A stretch of DNA of 64,000 nt from Acinetobacter sp. YWS30-1 (GCF_033558715.1 NZ_CP114606.1:1488001-1552000), one strand, 5' to 3'. Counted from the stretch's first letter, positions 18,258-28,241 are shown. Numbers and translations are program-made. Notes: generated by a model from the sequence alone, not told the origin.

Positions 18258-18639
18258 AAGATAGCCTTAGAATACATTTTATACACTACTTTAAACTATC
18301 AGATATGAAGCATATAGAAGCTAATGAAATTAAATATTCATATCTTATTTAGGGATGTTGGCCTGAATGAAGGTATATGAATCAAAAGGGTAGGGCCAAA
18401 AAATTAGCTCGTTTTTTCGACTCTCAGCTTGCTTATAAAATGCATAAATACTCTGATACGTAGCATAAGGATTTCAGTGCTTTTTAAATTACTCATTAAA
18501 TAAACTTTATAAAAATCTATTTATATACAAATTTTACCGGGTATATATCAGCTACTTTTGAAATTTATTAAGAAATATTAAATATTTATGTGTTTCTTTT
18601 TTACTCAAACGAAGGGCGGTAAAATCATTGCACGCTAAA

Positions 18640-18668
18640 ATAGCCTAAGCAATTTTCTACTTTATATT
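18640..18668. repeat. Dispersed motif, copy 2
   Basis: ATAGCCTAAGCAATTTTCTA followed by CTTTATATTTAT, similar over about 27 bp to the block at 16136. Confidence 0.6.
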
Positions 18669-18809
18669 TATTCTCGCAAAATCCATATCCCATAATTAAA
18701 ACTTAATATCAAATAAACCTCTAAAACTCATATATTTCCTAAAAATTTTAAAATATTTTTTTTATTAATGATCTAGTGTGACACTCAATTATGAGCAGAT
18801 ATTGCAATT

Positions 18810-18857
18810 TAGCTTAAGCAGATTTTACTTTAATCAAAATAGCCTAAGCAAAATTTT
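18810..18857. repeat. Dispersed motif, copies 3 and 4 (30 bp apart)
   Basis: TAGCTTAAGCAGATTTT at 18810 and TAGCCTAAGCAAAATTTT at 18840 lie in the same orientation with a 30-bp period. Confidence 0.55.
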
Positions 18858-18938
18858 AATTTTTGTCATTGGCGATTGATTAACTTCCAATATAACTCCA
18901 CTATTAACACTTAACATAAGAAATCACGGAATTCTCAA

Positions 18939-19706
18939 ATGATCCTGAATTATCAAACACAAACCTATGAAACATCAACTTTAGCACCAATAGTATTTAT
19001 TCATGGTTTATTTGGTAGTTTAAGTAATTTAGGTATGCTAGCTAGGCATTTTTCAGAGCAGACAACTACGATTCAAATTGATGTCAGAAATCATGGTTTA
19101 TCTGGCCATTCTGATGAAGTAAATTATCAAATCATGGCCGAAGATATTTTAGAAACTTTAGCCAGTTTAAATATTAAAAAATTTATTGCAGTCGGGCATT
19201 CGATGGGCGGAAAAATTGTCATGAAGCTGGCAGACCTAGCGCCTGATCAGATTGAAAAACTGGTTGTACTAGATATCACACCAATTCAATATCAAGAAAA
19301 TCATCATTCTGAAATATTTAAAGCCTTGTTTGCAGTCCAGCAGGCGCAAGTTGCTTCACGGAATGAAGCAGCAAAAATTATGCGTGAATATATTCAAGAG
19401 GAAATGGTCATCCAGTTTCTTTTAAAATCATTCAATAAAGGGCAGTGGTTGTTTAATGTGCAAGCACTGTTTGATTATTATGAAGATATTACTGCTTGGG
19501 AGAAAATAGAAAAAAATGAACTTCCAGCATTATTCTTAAGAGGTGGAGATTCATCGTATATCTCTAAACCTGAACATTTTGAAGCCATCAATCAGCAGTT
19601 TATTCATGCACAGATTGAAGTGATTGAAAATGCAGGGCACTGGCTACATGGTGAAAAGACGGCGGAAGTTTTGCAGCATATGCAAAATTTTATTGATGAA
19701 AAATAA
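18939..19706 (+). CDS. Alpha/beta hydrolase (YbfF-like esterase)
   Basis: The product has 255 residues. The oxyanion motif HGLFGS is at 22-27, the nucleophile elbow GHSMGG has Ser88, and the catalytic His is in AGHWLHGE (about 233). RNHGLSGHSDEVNY is typical of the YbfF/acyl-CoA esterase group, which hydrolyses short acyl esters in the cytoplasm. There is no signal peptide. It is a single gene preceded by a long AT-rich region with the TAGCCTAAGCA motifs. The exact substrate is unknown. A convergent peptidase gene lies downstream. Confidence 0.88.
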   Translation: MILNYQTQTYETSTLAPIVFIHGLFGSLSNLGMLARHFSEQTTTIQIDVRNHGLSGHSDEVNYQIMAEDILETLASLNIKKFIAVGHSMGGKIVMKLADLAPDQIEKLVVLDITPIQYQENHHSEIFKALFAVQQAQVASRNEAAKIMREYIQEEMVIQFLLKSFNKGQWLFNVQALFDYYEDITAWEKIEKNELPALFLRGGDSSYISKPEHFEAINQQFIHAQIEVIENAGHWLHGEKTAEVLQHMQNFIDEK

Positions 19707-19743
19707 ATTATATTGATGAGCAGATTTACCTTCTGCTCATTCT

Positions 19744-20698
19744 TTATGGCTGAGATATTATTGCATGAGTTTGCAACTGACTTTCATTTATTAATTGATA
19801 AGCCATTTCAGGAGTTTTCTTCAGACCAGGCATACGATATTCCGTATGTCCGTAATCCTGAATGGATTTCCAACGTCCCCCCCCAAGTGAGTCCTACTGA
19901 TTCTGCGATCTGTCCATATAACTGGTAACCACGCATAGCCCATGGATCACGTTCACTAATTACTACTTTGCCATGACGCTTAAAAGCAATATCTGCAGCC
20001 AAACCAAACTGGTGATAACTCTGAAAACCTTTGGCTCGGGTAATATTACTATTGGCCGCCAGTGAGTTCTGTCTTTCTGGGCTCCGATATCCTTCAAGCA
20101 ATACCAGTTCATAGCCATACTGTTCCTGCATGATTTTAAATACCATCAATAAACGCTGCTTAAAACGCGGATTCATCTTGTGCCATTTGCGATCAGCCTG
20201 ATTCAGATCTTGAGAGTGGTTTAAATGTATATCCTGAATATTGGAATTAAATCGTTGCGCTGAAATTACCGGTTGATGGGCATATTGATCTTCCTGCAAA
20301 GCTTCAAGAATGAGAGCTTCATCAACTTCTTCAGGTGGAGTCAAAATTTGACCTTCCAAAAGTGCATATATTTGCGGGTCGACTTTTTGTAAATAACGTG
20401 CCTCAGACATACTGGCAGAAACAGGCCGAGTCAAAGAAAACATCAGGATACTGATAAATAATATAGATCCTGCAATCAAGATCCACCATTGTTGTAAATA
20501 CCAATGTGATTGTAGATAGTCTGGAGATCCAGCCAGTTTAAATTGATGTATAAATTGCTTAATTGTGATGAACTGTTTTTTAGTTTGTGGCAGCCATGCA
20601 ATTAAAGAGTTCTGTATATGCTGCCTAAGCTCATAGAATTGCATCAAAACCAAAATACAGCTGAGAAGAATAAAGCTGCTAATAATGATAAAAATCAT
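19744..20698 (-). pseudogene. M15 D,D-carboxypeptidase/endopeptidase frameshifted at an 8-G run
   Basis: As read, the product has 296 residues ending at 19808 with an unrelated tail. Two N-terminal transmembrane segments (about 2-20 and 70-89) precede an M15 (VanY-like) domain with the zinc motif SYHQFGLAADIAF (His229, Asp236). At WGG (about 273) the coding strand has eight consecutive G (19877-19884). Removing one G restores WGGRWKSIQDYGHTEY, containing the third zinc-ligand His, and continues to a stop at 19744-19746, giving about 317 residues. The family cuts peptidoglycan peptides. The break could be real, phase-variable or a sequencing error. Confidence 0.85.
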
Positions 20699-21179
20699 CT
20701 AGCAGTCATCCCATTCGAGCAGTTTAATATTAGCTTGATATTAAAATATTCATAAATTAAAGCATTTTTTTCCAGTAAGAAATGACACATTATTTGATAT
20801 AAATAGATCTAGTTTTTTCTCAATTTTCCTCGCTAAGAAACCCAAGAATAGAAAAGCGACGACCATTAAATTTTAGTATAAAAAATAAGCAAAAAGGCCA
20901 GGTATTTTTTTATTACACAATTCGAATTGGTAATTTTTTGTACAAAAGAACTGATGTAGAAAAATTATTTATAGATAGTATTATTTTTATTAATATTATA
21001 TTTAATTCCTCTTAAATTATTGAATTTAAAATTTAAAATTTTCTTAAATTAAAATTAACAAAAGGATTAGATTAGCTAAACTTCATAACATTATTAATAC
21101 TTTTCCTTCATTATTTGAAACTAAAAAATTAAATGAGTGTACTATATTTAGTAAAAACGTAATTAAGGTGAAGCATTTA
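20699..21179. other. Promoter region of the oprB-gcd unit
   Basis: Very AT-rich, no gene seen. An AAGGTGAA box lies just before the oprB ATG. Promoter hexamers cannot be singled out in the AT-rich background. Confidence 0.4.
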
Positions 21180-22442
21180 ATGTCTATTTCTCCCTTATCT
21201 AAGGCTGTCTATACATCCTTAGTTGGATTGCTATTGGCAAATACAACTACTCAGGCCGCTGATGCATTTAGTGCAGAAAGTCCGTGGATGTTGGGTGACT
21301 GGAATGGTCAACGTATTCAGCTTCAAGAGCAGGGCTATGATTTTAGCTTTGGATATACAGGTGAAATGGCAACTTTACTTGACGCGAAACGCTCAAATAG
21401 CCATGGCACAGAATATACAGGTCAGTTAAACCTGGGTACTCATCTGGATCTGGAAAAAATTGCTGGCTGGCAAGACACTGAAGCACAAATTACAGTAACT
21501 CATCGCGATGGTCGCAACCTTTCGAATACTTCTGATGCGCTTACAGGACATTTAAGTTCAGTTCAGGAAGTATGGGGGCGCGGTCAAACTTGGCGTCTAA
21601 CAGATTTCTGGATCAAGAAACAATTCTTGGATCAAAAACTGGATGTAAAAGTCGGACGTTTTGGTGAAGGTGAAGACTTTAACAGTTTTGATTGTGACTT
21701 CCAGAATCTGGCATTGTGCGGTTCACAAGTGGGTAACTGGGTAGGGGATCAATGGTATAACTGGCCAGTTTCTCAATGGGCTACGCGGGTTAAATATAGC
21801 CTTACCCCGGAAGTTTATACTCAGGTAGGGGTTTATGAATACAATCCTGAAAATGCTGAGAATCGTGGCAAAGGCTTTAACCTGAGCACAGACGGATCTA
21901 AAGGCGCGATCATTCCTGCAGAAGTGGTGTGGACACCGAAACTGGGTGAGCAAAAACTGCCAGGTGAATATCGTGCCGGGTATTACTACAGTACCGCTGA
22001 TGCCAAAATATTTGATGGCGTGACTCTACAAGATGAACAAACCCAAAATGGTCATCATCACGGGGGGTGGATTGTAGCTAAGCAACAGCTGACTTCACAT
22101 CAAGGGGATACATCACGTGGTTTAAGCGGTTTCGTGAACGTCACTGTTCATGACTCTAAAACCAACCAAGTTAGTGATATGCAAAATATCGGTCTTGTCT
22201 ACAAAGGTGCGATGGATGCCCGTCCACAGGATGAAATTGCTTTGGGTGTTGCCCGGATTAATATGAACAATGATGTATTGGGTAACCGTAGTGAAGAAGT
22301 CGATGCGGAAATCTATTACGGCATTCATGCAACTAACTGGCTAACCATCCGTCCAAACCTGCAATATGTCCATCATGTCGGCGCATATAAAGACGGTGAA
22401 AATGTCTGGGTAGGCGGAATCAAGTTTAATACGTCGTTCTAA
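21180..22442 (+). CDS. oprB: OprB-family carbohydrate-selective porin
   Basis: The ATG at 21180, after AAGGTGAA, gives a 420-residue outer-membrane protein with a signal peptide ending near TTQAADA. The N-terminal ESPWMLGDWNGQR is the OprB hallmark, and the chain shows alternating beta-strand patterns ending in a C-terminal aromatic (IKFNTSF). OprB porins pass glucose and other sugars to the periplasm. The gene lies 166 bp ahead of the quinoprotein glucose dehydrogenase, which oxidises glucose in the periplasm, so the porin probably supplies its substrate. No terminator lies between them. Confidence 0.92.
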   Translation: MSISPLSKAVYTSLVGLLLANTTTQAADAFSAESPWMLGDWNGQRIQLQEQGYDFSFGYTGEMATLLDAKRSNSHGTEYTGQLNLGTHLDLEKIAGWQDTEAQITVTHRDGRNLSNTSDALTGHLSSVQEVWGRGQTWRLTDFWIKKQFLDQKLDVKVGRFGEGEDFNSFDCDFQNLALCGSQVGNWVGDQWYNWPVSQWATRVKYSLTPEVYTQVGVYEYNPENAENRGKGFNLSTDGSKGAIIPAEVVWTPKLGEQKLPGEYRAGYYYSTADAKIFDGVTLQDEQTQNGHHHGGWIVAKQQLTSHQGDTSRGLSGFVNVTVHDSKTNQVSDMQNIGLVYKGAMDARPQDEIALGVARINMNNDVLGNRSEEVDAEIYYGIHATNWLTIRPNLQYVHHVGAYKDGENVWVGGIKFNTSF

Positions 22443-22608
22443 TCGGAGTTTTTAGTTGCAAATACACAATTGATTCTTCCATTACTTTGGGGCATTGATG
22501 AACTGATACTCCAAGTATTCATGTATTTATAACTAAGAACTTAACAATATGGTGTCTATGCCGCTTAAGTGCTTAGACGTTCAAGAAATCAAAAAAAAGG
22601 TGTTCAAT

Positions 22609-25011
22609 ATGAATACTTCGTCTTCAGGTTCAGTACTGAAAACGATTCTGGCAGCTATTGCTGCCATTTTCGGTTTGGTTCTGCTATTTGGAGGAATATA
22701 TCTGGCAACACTTGGTGGGTCTTGGTACTACATCATTGCCGGTCTGTTCTTCCTGGCGACAGCCGTGTTATTACAAAAACGTAAAAGCACAGCCCTTATT
22801 GTTTATGCAGTATTGGTCCTTGGTACAGTGGTATGGGGTCTTTGGGAAGTGGGTTCAGACTTCTTTGCACTGGCACCACGTCTAGATATTTTAGGCCTGT
22901 TTGGTCTGGCCCTGCTGATTCCTGCAGTAACTCGCGGTTTTGGCGACAGCAAAGCGGCAAAAATGGCGCTGACTGGCTCCTTGGCAATTACGATTGCTGT
23001 CATGATTTACTCTGTATTTAATGACCCGCAAGAAATCCGTGGCGAATTAAAATCACAGCAACCTGCAGTGCATCAGTCTATTCCAGGTATTGCTGACGAA
23101 GACTGGCCAGCCTATGGTCGTACTCAATCCGGCCTACGTTATTCTCCATTGAAACAGATCAATTCTGAAAACGTAAAAGATCTTGAACTGGCTTGGGAAT
23201 TCCGTACTGGCGATACTAAAACAGATAAAGACTCTGGTGAAACCACCAATCAGGTGACTCCAATTAAAGTGGGGAACAACCTGTTCATGTGTTCAACTCA
23301 CCAATATCTGATTGCACTTGATCCTGCGACTGGTAAGGAAAAATGGCGCTTCGATCCTAAACTGAAAGCGGACAATACCTTCCAGCATTTAACTTGTCGT
23401 GGCGTATCTTATTATGATGCGAATAATACTGCAGGTTTTGAAAGCAGCCTGGCTGCACGTTCAACAACTTCTGCTGAATGTCCTCAGAAAGTGATCTTAC
23501 CAGTCAATGATGGACGTCTGGTCGCAGTGAATGCGACTACTGGTAAAGTATGTTCTGACTTTGGTAACAATGGTGAAGTTGATCTGCAAAAAGACATGCC
23601 ATTTCCATATCCAGGCGGTTATAACCCGACTTCACCTCCAGTGATCACAGGTACAACCATCATTATCGCGGGTTCAACGACGGATAACTACTCAACTGAA
23701 GAACCTTCAGGTGTAATCCGTGGTTATGACGTAAATACCGGTGAATTATTATGGGTATTTGATACTGGCGCAGAAGATCCAAACGCGATTCCAGCTCCTG
23801 GTCAAAAATTCGTAAATAACTCACCAAACGCATGGGCACCATTGGCTTATGATGCACAGTTGGATATCGTCTATGTACCAACAGGTGTAGGCACACCGGA
23901 TATCTACGGTGGTCACCGTACTGAGCTAGACGAGCGTTATGCAAACTCTATGCTGGCACTGAATGCGTCTACCGGTAAGTTGATTTGGAACTTCCAGACT
24001 ACTCACCACGACTTGTGGGATATGGATGTACCCGCTCAACCGACATTGACTGATATCAAAGACAAAAACGGGAAAATGGTTCCAGCGATCTATGTGCTGA
24101 CCAAAACCGGTAATGCCTTTGTGTTAGACCGTCGTACAGGTGAAGCGATCGTTCCGATTACTGAAAAACCAGTACCTCAGTCAGTAAAACGCGGTCCGCA
24201 AACTAAAGGCGAGTGGTATTCAAAAACTCAACCGTTCTCTGACTTTAATCTGGCTCCTCAAGATAAATTGACGGATAAGGACATGTGGGGTGCCACTATG
24301 TTTGACCAGTTGATGTGTCGTGTATCGTTCAAGAAATTAAACTATGACGGTATTTATACACCTCCATCTGAAAATGGTACGTTGGTGTTCCCAGGTAACC
24401 TCGGTGTATTCGAATGGGGCGGTATGTCAGTCAACCCAGATCGTCAAATTGCATTGACCAATCCAATTGGTTTGCCATTTGTATCTCGTCTGATTCCGCA
24501 AGATCCGAACCGTAAGCAGACTGCCAAAGGTGCAGGTACTGAAGCGGGGGTACAGCCAATGTATGGCGTGCCTTATGGTGTTGAAATCAGTGCCTTCCTG
24601 TCTCCATTCGGCTTACCATGTAAGCAACCTGCATGGGGTTATGTGGCTGGTGTTGATCTGACCAATCATGAAATCGCTTGGAAACGTCGTATCGGTACGA
24701 TTCGTGACAGTATGCCGGGCATTCCATTGCCTCCATTTAAAATGGGTGTACCAATGTTAGGTGGTCCAATCTCGACTGCAGGTAATGTGATGTTTGTCGG
24801 TGCAACTCAAGACAATTACATCCGTGCGATCAACGTGACTAATGGTGATGAGCTGTGGAAAGGTCGTCTACCTGCAGGTGGTCAAGCGACGCCAATGACT
24901 TATGAAGCCAATGGTAAGCAGTATGTTGTGATTATGGCGGGTGGTCACGGTTCCTTCGGTACCAAAATGGGTGATTCTTTGGTTGCCTATGCACTACCTG
25001 ACAATAAATAA
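22609..25011 (+). CDS. gcd: Membrane-bound PQQ-dependent glucose dehydrogenase
   Basis: Oxidises D-glucose to glucono-1,5-lactone on the periplasmic side and passes electrons to ubiquinone. The ATG at 22609 follows AAAGGTG and gives 800 residues, close to the 801 of the A. calcoaceticus enzyme; an upstream in-frame ATG at 22549 would add 20 unlikely residues. Five N-terminal transmembrane helices (about residues 10-140) precede an eight-bladed quinoprotein propeller beginning DEDWPAYGRTQSGLRYSPL. Later conserved segments include FQTTHHDLWDMDVPAQP and GGQATPMTYEANGKQYVVIMAGGHGS. No pqqABCDE genes are visible, so cofactor must come from elsewhere. Confidence 0.97.
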   Translation: MNTSSSGSVLKTILAAIAAIFGLVLLFGGIYLATLGGSWYYIIAGLFFLATAVLLQKRKSTALIVYAVLVLGTVVWGLWEVGSDFFALAPRLDILGLFGLALLIPAVTRGFGDSKAAKMALTGSLAITIAVMIYSVFNDPQEIRGELKSQQPAVHQSIPGIADEDWPAYGRTQSGLRYSPLKQINSENVKDLELAWEFRTGDTKTDKDSGETTNQVTPIKVGNNLFMCSTHQYLIALDPATGKEKWRFDPKLKADNTFQHLTCRGVSYYDANNTAGFESSLAARSTTSAECPQKVILPVNDGRLVAVNATTGKVCSDFGNNGEVDLQKDMPFPYPGGYNPTSPPVITGTTIIIAGSTTDNYSTEEPSGVIRGYDVNTGELLWVFDTGAEDPNAIPAPGQKFVNNSPNAWAPLAYDAQLDIVYVPTGVGTPDIYGGHRTELDERYANSMLALNASTGKLIWNFQTTHHDLWDMDVPAQPTLTDIKDKNGKMVPAIYVLTKTGNAFVLDRRTGEAIVPITEKPVPQSVKRGPQTKGEWYSKTQPFSDFNLAPQDKLTDKDMWGATMFDQLMCRVSFKKLNYDGIYTPPSENGTLVFPGNLGVFEWGGMSVNPDRQIALTNPIGLPFVSRLIPQDPNRKQTAKGAGTEAGVQPMYGVPYGVEISAFLSPFGLPCKQPAWGYVAGVDLTNHEIAWKRRIGTIRDSMPGIPLPPFKMGVPMLGGPISTAGNVMFVGATQDNYIRAINVTNGDELWKGRLPAGGQATPMTYEANGKQYVVIMAGGHGSFGTKMGDSLVAYALPDNK

Positions 25012-25030
25012 TGAAGTTTTATAGTTAAGT

Positions 25031-25060
25031 AAAAAAGCCTGATTCGTCAGGCTTTTTTAT
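25031..25060 (+). terminator. Intrinsic terminator of gcd
   Basis: AAAAAAGCCTGA-TTCG-TCAGGCTTTTTT, a perfect hairpin with a T-run. Confidence 0.92.
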
Positions 25061-25243
25061 GCAAAATACAGGCTGTTATGACAATAAAGCTTGATTAGAA
25101 AATCATGAACCTTTAGCTCAGCTTTCCTGCAAGTATTCAGTTTGATCTTATGCAGATGCTGAGTCTTTAAAATTAATAAGACACTTTTAAAACGTTTGAA
25201 CTCCCATGGCATGAGTGAATGCCAGATATCAGGAATATTAGCT

Positions 25244-27367
25244 ATGCACCTTCATACCACGCGGTTGCCGATGAAATCGACTTTATCCTGTCTGATTGCT
25301 TGTATCAGTCAAGGAATTTATGCGGAAGAACCGGTTACAGAGGTACAGCGACTGGCTCCCATTGTGGTTGAAGCAACCCGTACAGATCGTTCCATTCTGG
25401 AAACCCCGGCATCTGCCTATTATCTGAATCAGGAACAACAAAATAGCTTAAATGTAAACCTGTCTGAAACCTTAAAAGGTGTACCAGGTTTGCAACTCAA
25501 TAACCGCGAAAATTACGCTCAGGATCTACAGATTTCAATGCGGGGCTTCGGTGCACGTTCGACTTTTGGTGTGCGAGGAGTACGTTTATATGTAGATGGT
25601 ATTCCAGCCACCATGCCAGATGGGCAGGGGCAAACCTCGAATATTGACCTGAATAGTCTGGATCATATTGAAGTGCTGAGTGGTCCATTTTCCTCGTTAT
25701 ATGGTAATTCTTCTGGCGGAACCATCCTGACACAAAGCCGTGAAGGGCAGGGACCGGATTCAATCACTTTGGGATATTCGGGTGGCAGTCAGAATAAAGG
25801 CCAAACTAACCTGGTACTACAAGGTGGTTCAGAAAATGCTTCTGAACCAAGCTATATCATCAGTTCATCTTATTTTGATACGGATGGTTTCCGTGATCAT
25901 AGTGGTGCACATAAAGTACTGAACAATGCCAAGCTGACTTGGGATCTGGACGATGGCTCTAAAATTAACTGGGTCAATAACTATGTCAAAATTGCAGCAG
26001 ATGATCCAGGTGGTTTAGAAAAAAAGGATTGGAAAGCTAATCCGAAACAAGTTGTTGATAATGTACGTGATTACAATGCTCGAAAAGAAATTGAGCAGTT
26101 TCAGACCGGTCTGACTTGGAACAAACCAATTGGTGATCAGCAAGAACTATATGGTATGGCATATTGGGGGCAGCGTGAAGTTACTCAATATCAATCAATT
26201 AAAAATGTTGCTCAAAATAAACCTCAACAAGCTGGTGGTGTCATTGATTTTGATCGTCAGTTTTATGGCGCAGACCTGCGCTGGACAGGTAAAGATATTT
26301 TTCCTAATACCAAACTGATTGCTGGTGTTGCAATTGATGGCATGACTGAAGATCGTAAAGGATATAAAAACTTCGTTGGTAGCACTTTAGGGGTTAAAGG
26401 TGAGCTTCGTAGAGATGAAGATAATACTTTGTGGAGTGCAGACCCTTATTTACAAGCTTCTTATAACTTTGTACCTGATTTAACGCTGGATACTGGATTG
26501 CGTTATAGCAATGTACATTTTAAAACTGAAGATCATTATATTGTAGGTGAAAATAAAGATAACTCAGGTAAAACTACTTATGAGAAACTTTTACCTTCAG
26601 TTGCTTTAAGCTGGAAAATTCTTCCTGAATTAATCACTTATGCAAGCTATGCACAAGGTTTTGAAACACCAACATTTACCGAAATGGCTTATCCAGCAGA
26701 TGGAAGTACACGAAAATTTGACTTAAAGGCATCAGAAAGTGAAACCTATGAAATTGGGACGAAATCTGATACTTCATTTGGACAATTTACCGCTGCAGCC
26801 TTTTATACAACAACTGAAAATGACATTGTCTCTGCTGGAAGTGATAATGGACGTTCAACCTTCCGTAATGCAGATAAAACCCTAAGAAAAGGATTAGAGC
26901 TATCTTGGAGTAAAGACCTGTGGCGTAATCTGGCAGCACAAGCCAGCTATAGCTATATTGATGCAAAATTTGATGCAAATATTCCCGCTGAGGGGGCTGT
27001 AGCTGCAGTTCCAAAAGATAACTATATTCCCGGCATTGCTAAGAATCAGGCTTTCTTAAGCTTGGGTTGGAAACCTGAAAATGGTTTAAGTGCAGGTATA
27101 GATGTTCGTTATAGTGATAAGATTTATGTAAATGATGTGAATTCAGACTTTGCACCCAGCTATACAGTTACTGCAGCAAATATAGGATATAGCTGGACAG
27201 TGAATGATTGGGCTTTTAATACTTTTACACGTATAGATAACTTATTTGATAAAAACTATTCAGGCTCAGTTGTTGTGAATGATATGACCAAACCAATAGG
27301 CCGTTACTTTGAACCAGCAGAAGGTCGTAACTGGAGTGCTGGATTAAGCGTGACAAAAGAGTTTTAA
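25244..27367 (+). CDS. pqqU: TonB-dependent receptor, PqqU/YncD-like
   Basis: The ATG at 25244 (AGGA upstream) gives 707 residues with a signal peptide ending around GIYAEE. The plug domain has LSETLKGVPGLQLNNRENYAQ, MRGFGARSTFGVRG and YVDGIPATMPDGQGQ, close to my recollection of E. coli YncD, shown to be the PQQ importer PqqU. ADDPGGLEKKDWKANP and KGYKNF are further shared segments. The barrel ends in an aromatic (SVTKEF). It stands after the gcd terminator with its own start, and no Fur box is visible. Import of PQQ to serve the neighbouring glucose dehydrogenase is a strong contextual inference. Confidence 0.8.
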   Translation: MHLHTTRLPMKSTLSCLIACISQGIYAEEPVTEVQRLAPIVVEATRTDRSILETPASAYYLNQEQQNSLNVNLSETLKGVPGLQLNNRENYAQDLQISMRGFGARSTFGVRGVRLYVDGIPATMPDGQGQTSNIDLNSLDHIEVLSGPFSSLYGNSSGGTILTQSREGQGPDSITLGYSGGSQNKGQTNLVLQGGSENASEPSYIISSSYFDTDGFRDHSGAHKVLNNAKLTWDLDDGSKINWVNNYVKIAADDPGGLEKKDWKANPKQVVDNVRDYNARKEIEQFQTGLTWNKPIGDQQELYGMAYWGQREVTQYQSIKNVAQNKPQQAGGVIDFDRQFYGADLRWTGKDIFPNTKLIAGVAIDGMTEDRKGYKNFVGSTLGVKGELRRDEDNTLWSADPYLQASYNFVPDLTLDTGLRYSNVHFKTEDHYIVGENKDNSGKTTYEKLLPSVALSWKILPELITYASYAQGFETPTFTEMAYPADGSTRKFDLKASESETYEIGTKSDTSFGQFTAAAFYTTTENDIVSAGSDNGRSTFRNADKTLRKGLELSWSKDLWRNLAAQASYSYIDAKFDANIPAEGAVAAVPKDNYIPGIAKNQAFLSLGWKPENGLSAGIDVRYSDKIYVNDVNSDFAPSYTVTAANIGYSWTVNDWAFNTFTRIDNLFDKNYSGSVVVNDMTKPIGRYFEPAEGRNWSAGLSVTKEF

Positions 27368-27422
27368 TTTAAATGTGACTTAAGCTTTCTCAATTTATTC
27401 AAGATCCATGTTCACATGTGTA

Positions 27423-27500
27423 TGTCCGCCAAGATCAGCAATAAGTGCGAATCTAAGGCGGACATTTTTACTTTGGAGAAACCGGACATTTCTATTTTGG
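27423..27500. repeat. Inverted and tandem repeats, possible IS21-like end remnant
   Basis: TGTCCGCC (27423-27430) and GGCGGACA (27457-27464) are inverted. CGGACATTTTTACTTTGG (27459-27476) and CGGACATTTCTATTTTGG (27483-27500) are 16/18 direct repeats. Such repeated ends are typical of IS21-family termini, but no istA/istB is present, so this would be a relic. Confidence 0.45.
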
Positions 27501-27654
27501 GCTTACAGATTCATTTCGTATAATGTATATTATGTTAAATAAGATATTATGCATATAGCCTATTCCTGTATGTAGCACTCACCAATTAGTTAATATGTCT
27601 TTTTCATCCTAGTCATGTTAAACGTAGATATTAAGATTAGTCTTAAGGTTTTCT

Positions 27655-28058
27655 TTATACATAACTTACTAAGATATTTACCTCGTAACCTAGATGAAGC
27701 TCATCCGCAATTTTCCCTCGAACACCCCAATTTTCTTTTAGGAGTTTCAAATATAGTTATTTGAATATCATTAGATTTAATTTCACATAAATGACTTATA
27801 TTTTTAAATAAAGCCTAAATAAATACTCTCTTGGTCTCTTTGTTCTTCCTTCAAACATTCAAATCTCGATAATGATCTAAGATCTGGATCGATCCTTTGA
27901 GTAAATAAAATTTTCAGACTCTAAAGGTATAAATCGTTGAAAAATCTTTTCTCGGGGCAATTTAGCTCTTTGACTAAAGCTTGATGAATAGCTTTACTCA
28001 GTTCTATTCTATGTAGTTCGATTGTTTTATTTAAAGCATAAATTTTTATTTGAGACAT
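27655..28058 (-). pseudogene. Decayed tautomerase-family gene
   Basis: From an ATG at 28058 the minus strand reads MSQIKIYALNKTIELHRIEL, then AIHQALVKELNCPEKRFF, then breaks. In shifted frames it continues with RFIPLESENFIY, IIIEI (after a stop), MFEGRTK, then SNDIQITIFETPK and GKIADELHLGYEV before a TAA at 27655. The order matches the cytosolic 4-oxalocrotonate-tautomerase-like proteins (Tautomerase_3 type), about 130 residues, but with Met/Ser instead of the processed Pro1 start. At least two frameshifts and two stops make it non-functional. It lies in the scar region between pqqU and the IS cluster. Confidence 0.7.
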
Positions 28059-28241
28059 TGTTTTCTACGCTCTTATAGTTACAGTTTTAATTATAGTGTG
28101 CGCTTTAATCTGGCTAGCGTTGTTGTTCAGCATCATTCATAAAAAGTTCAATTATTTATACAAAACAACTAAATGCTGTCCTGTCTAAATTGATAAAATT
28201 CTGGTCCTCTATAAAAAACTTGAAGATCGATAAGGACTAAA

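Larger units (their letters stand above)
18258..18938. other. AT-rich gap with copies of a dispersed motif
   Basis: There is no gene in 680 bp. It holds three further copies of the TAGCCTAAGCA motif: at about 18640, at 18810 (TAGCTTAAGCAGATTTT, diverged) and at 18840 (TAGCCTAAGCAAAATTTT). The last lies about 98 bp before the hydrolase start. Confidence 0.55.

Noticed and set aside
19713..19928. Plus-strand ORF after the hydrolase gene
   Set aside because: It overlaps the restored end of the M15 peptidase on the other strand and encodes no recognisable protein.
22549..22608. Extended N-terminus of gcd from an ATG at 22549
   Set aside because: The added residues are not hydrophobic, the family starts at the later ATG, and AAAGGTG lies before 22609.
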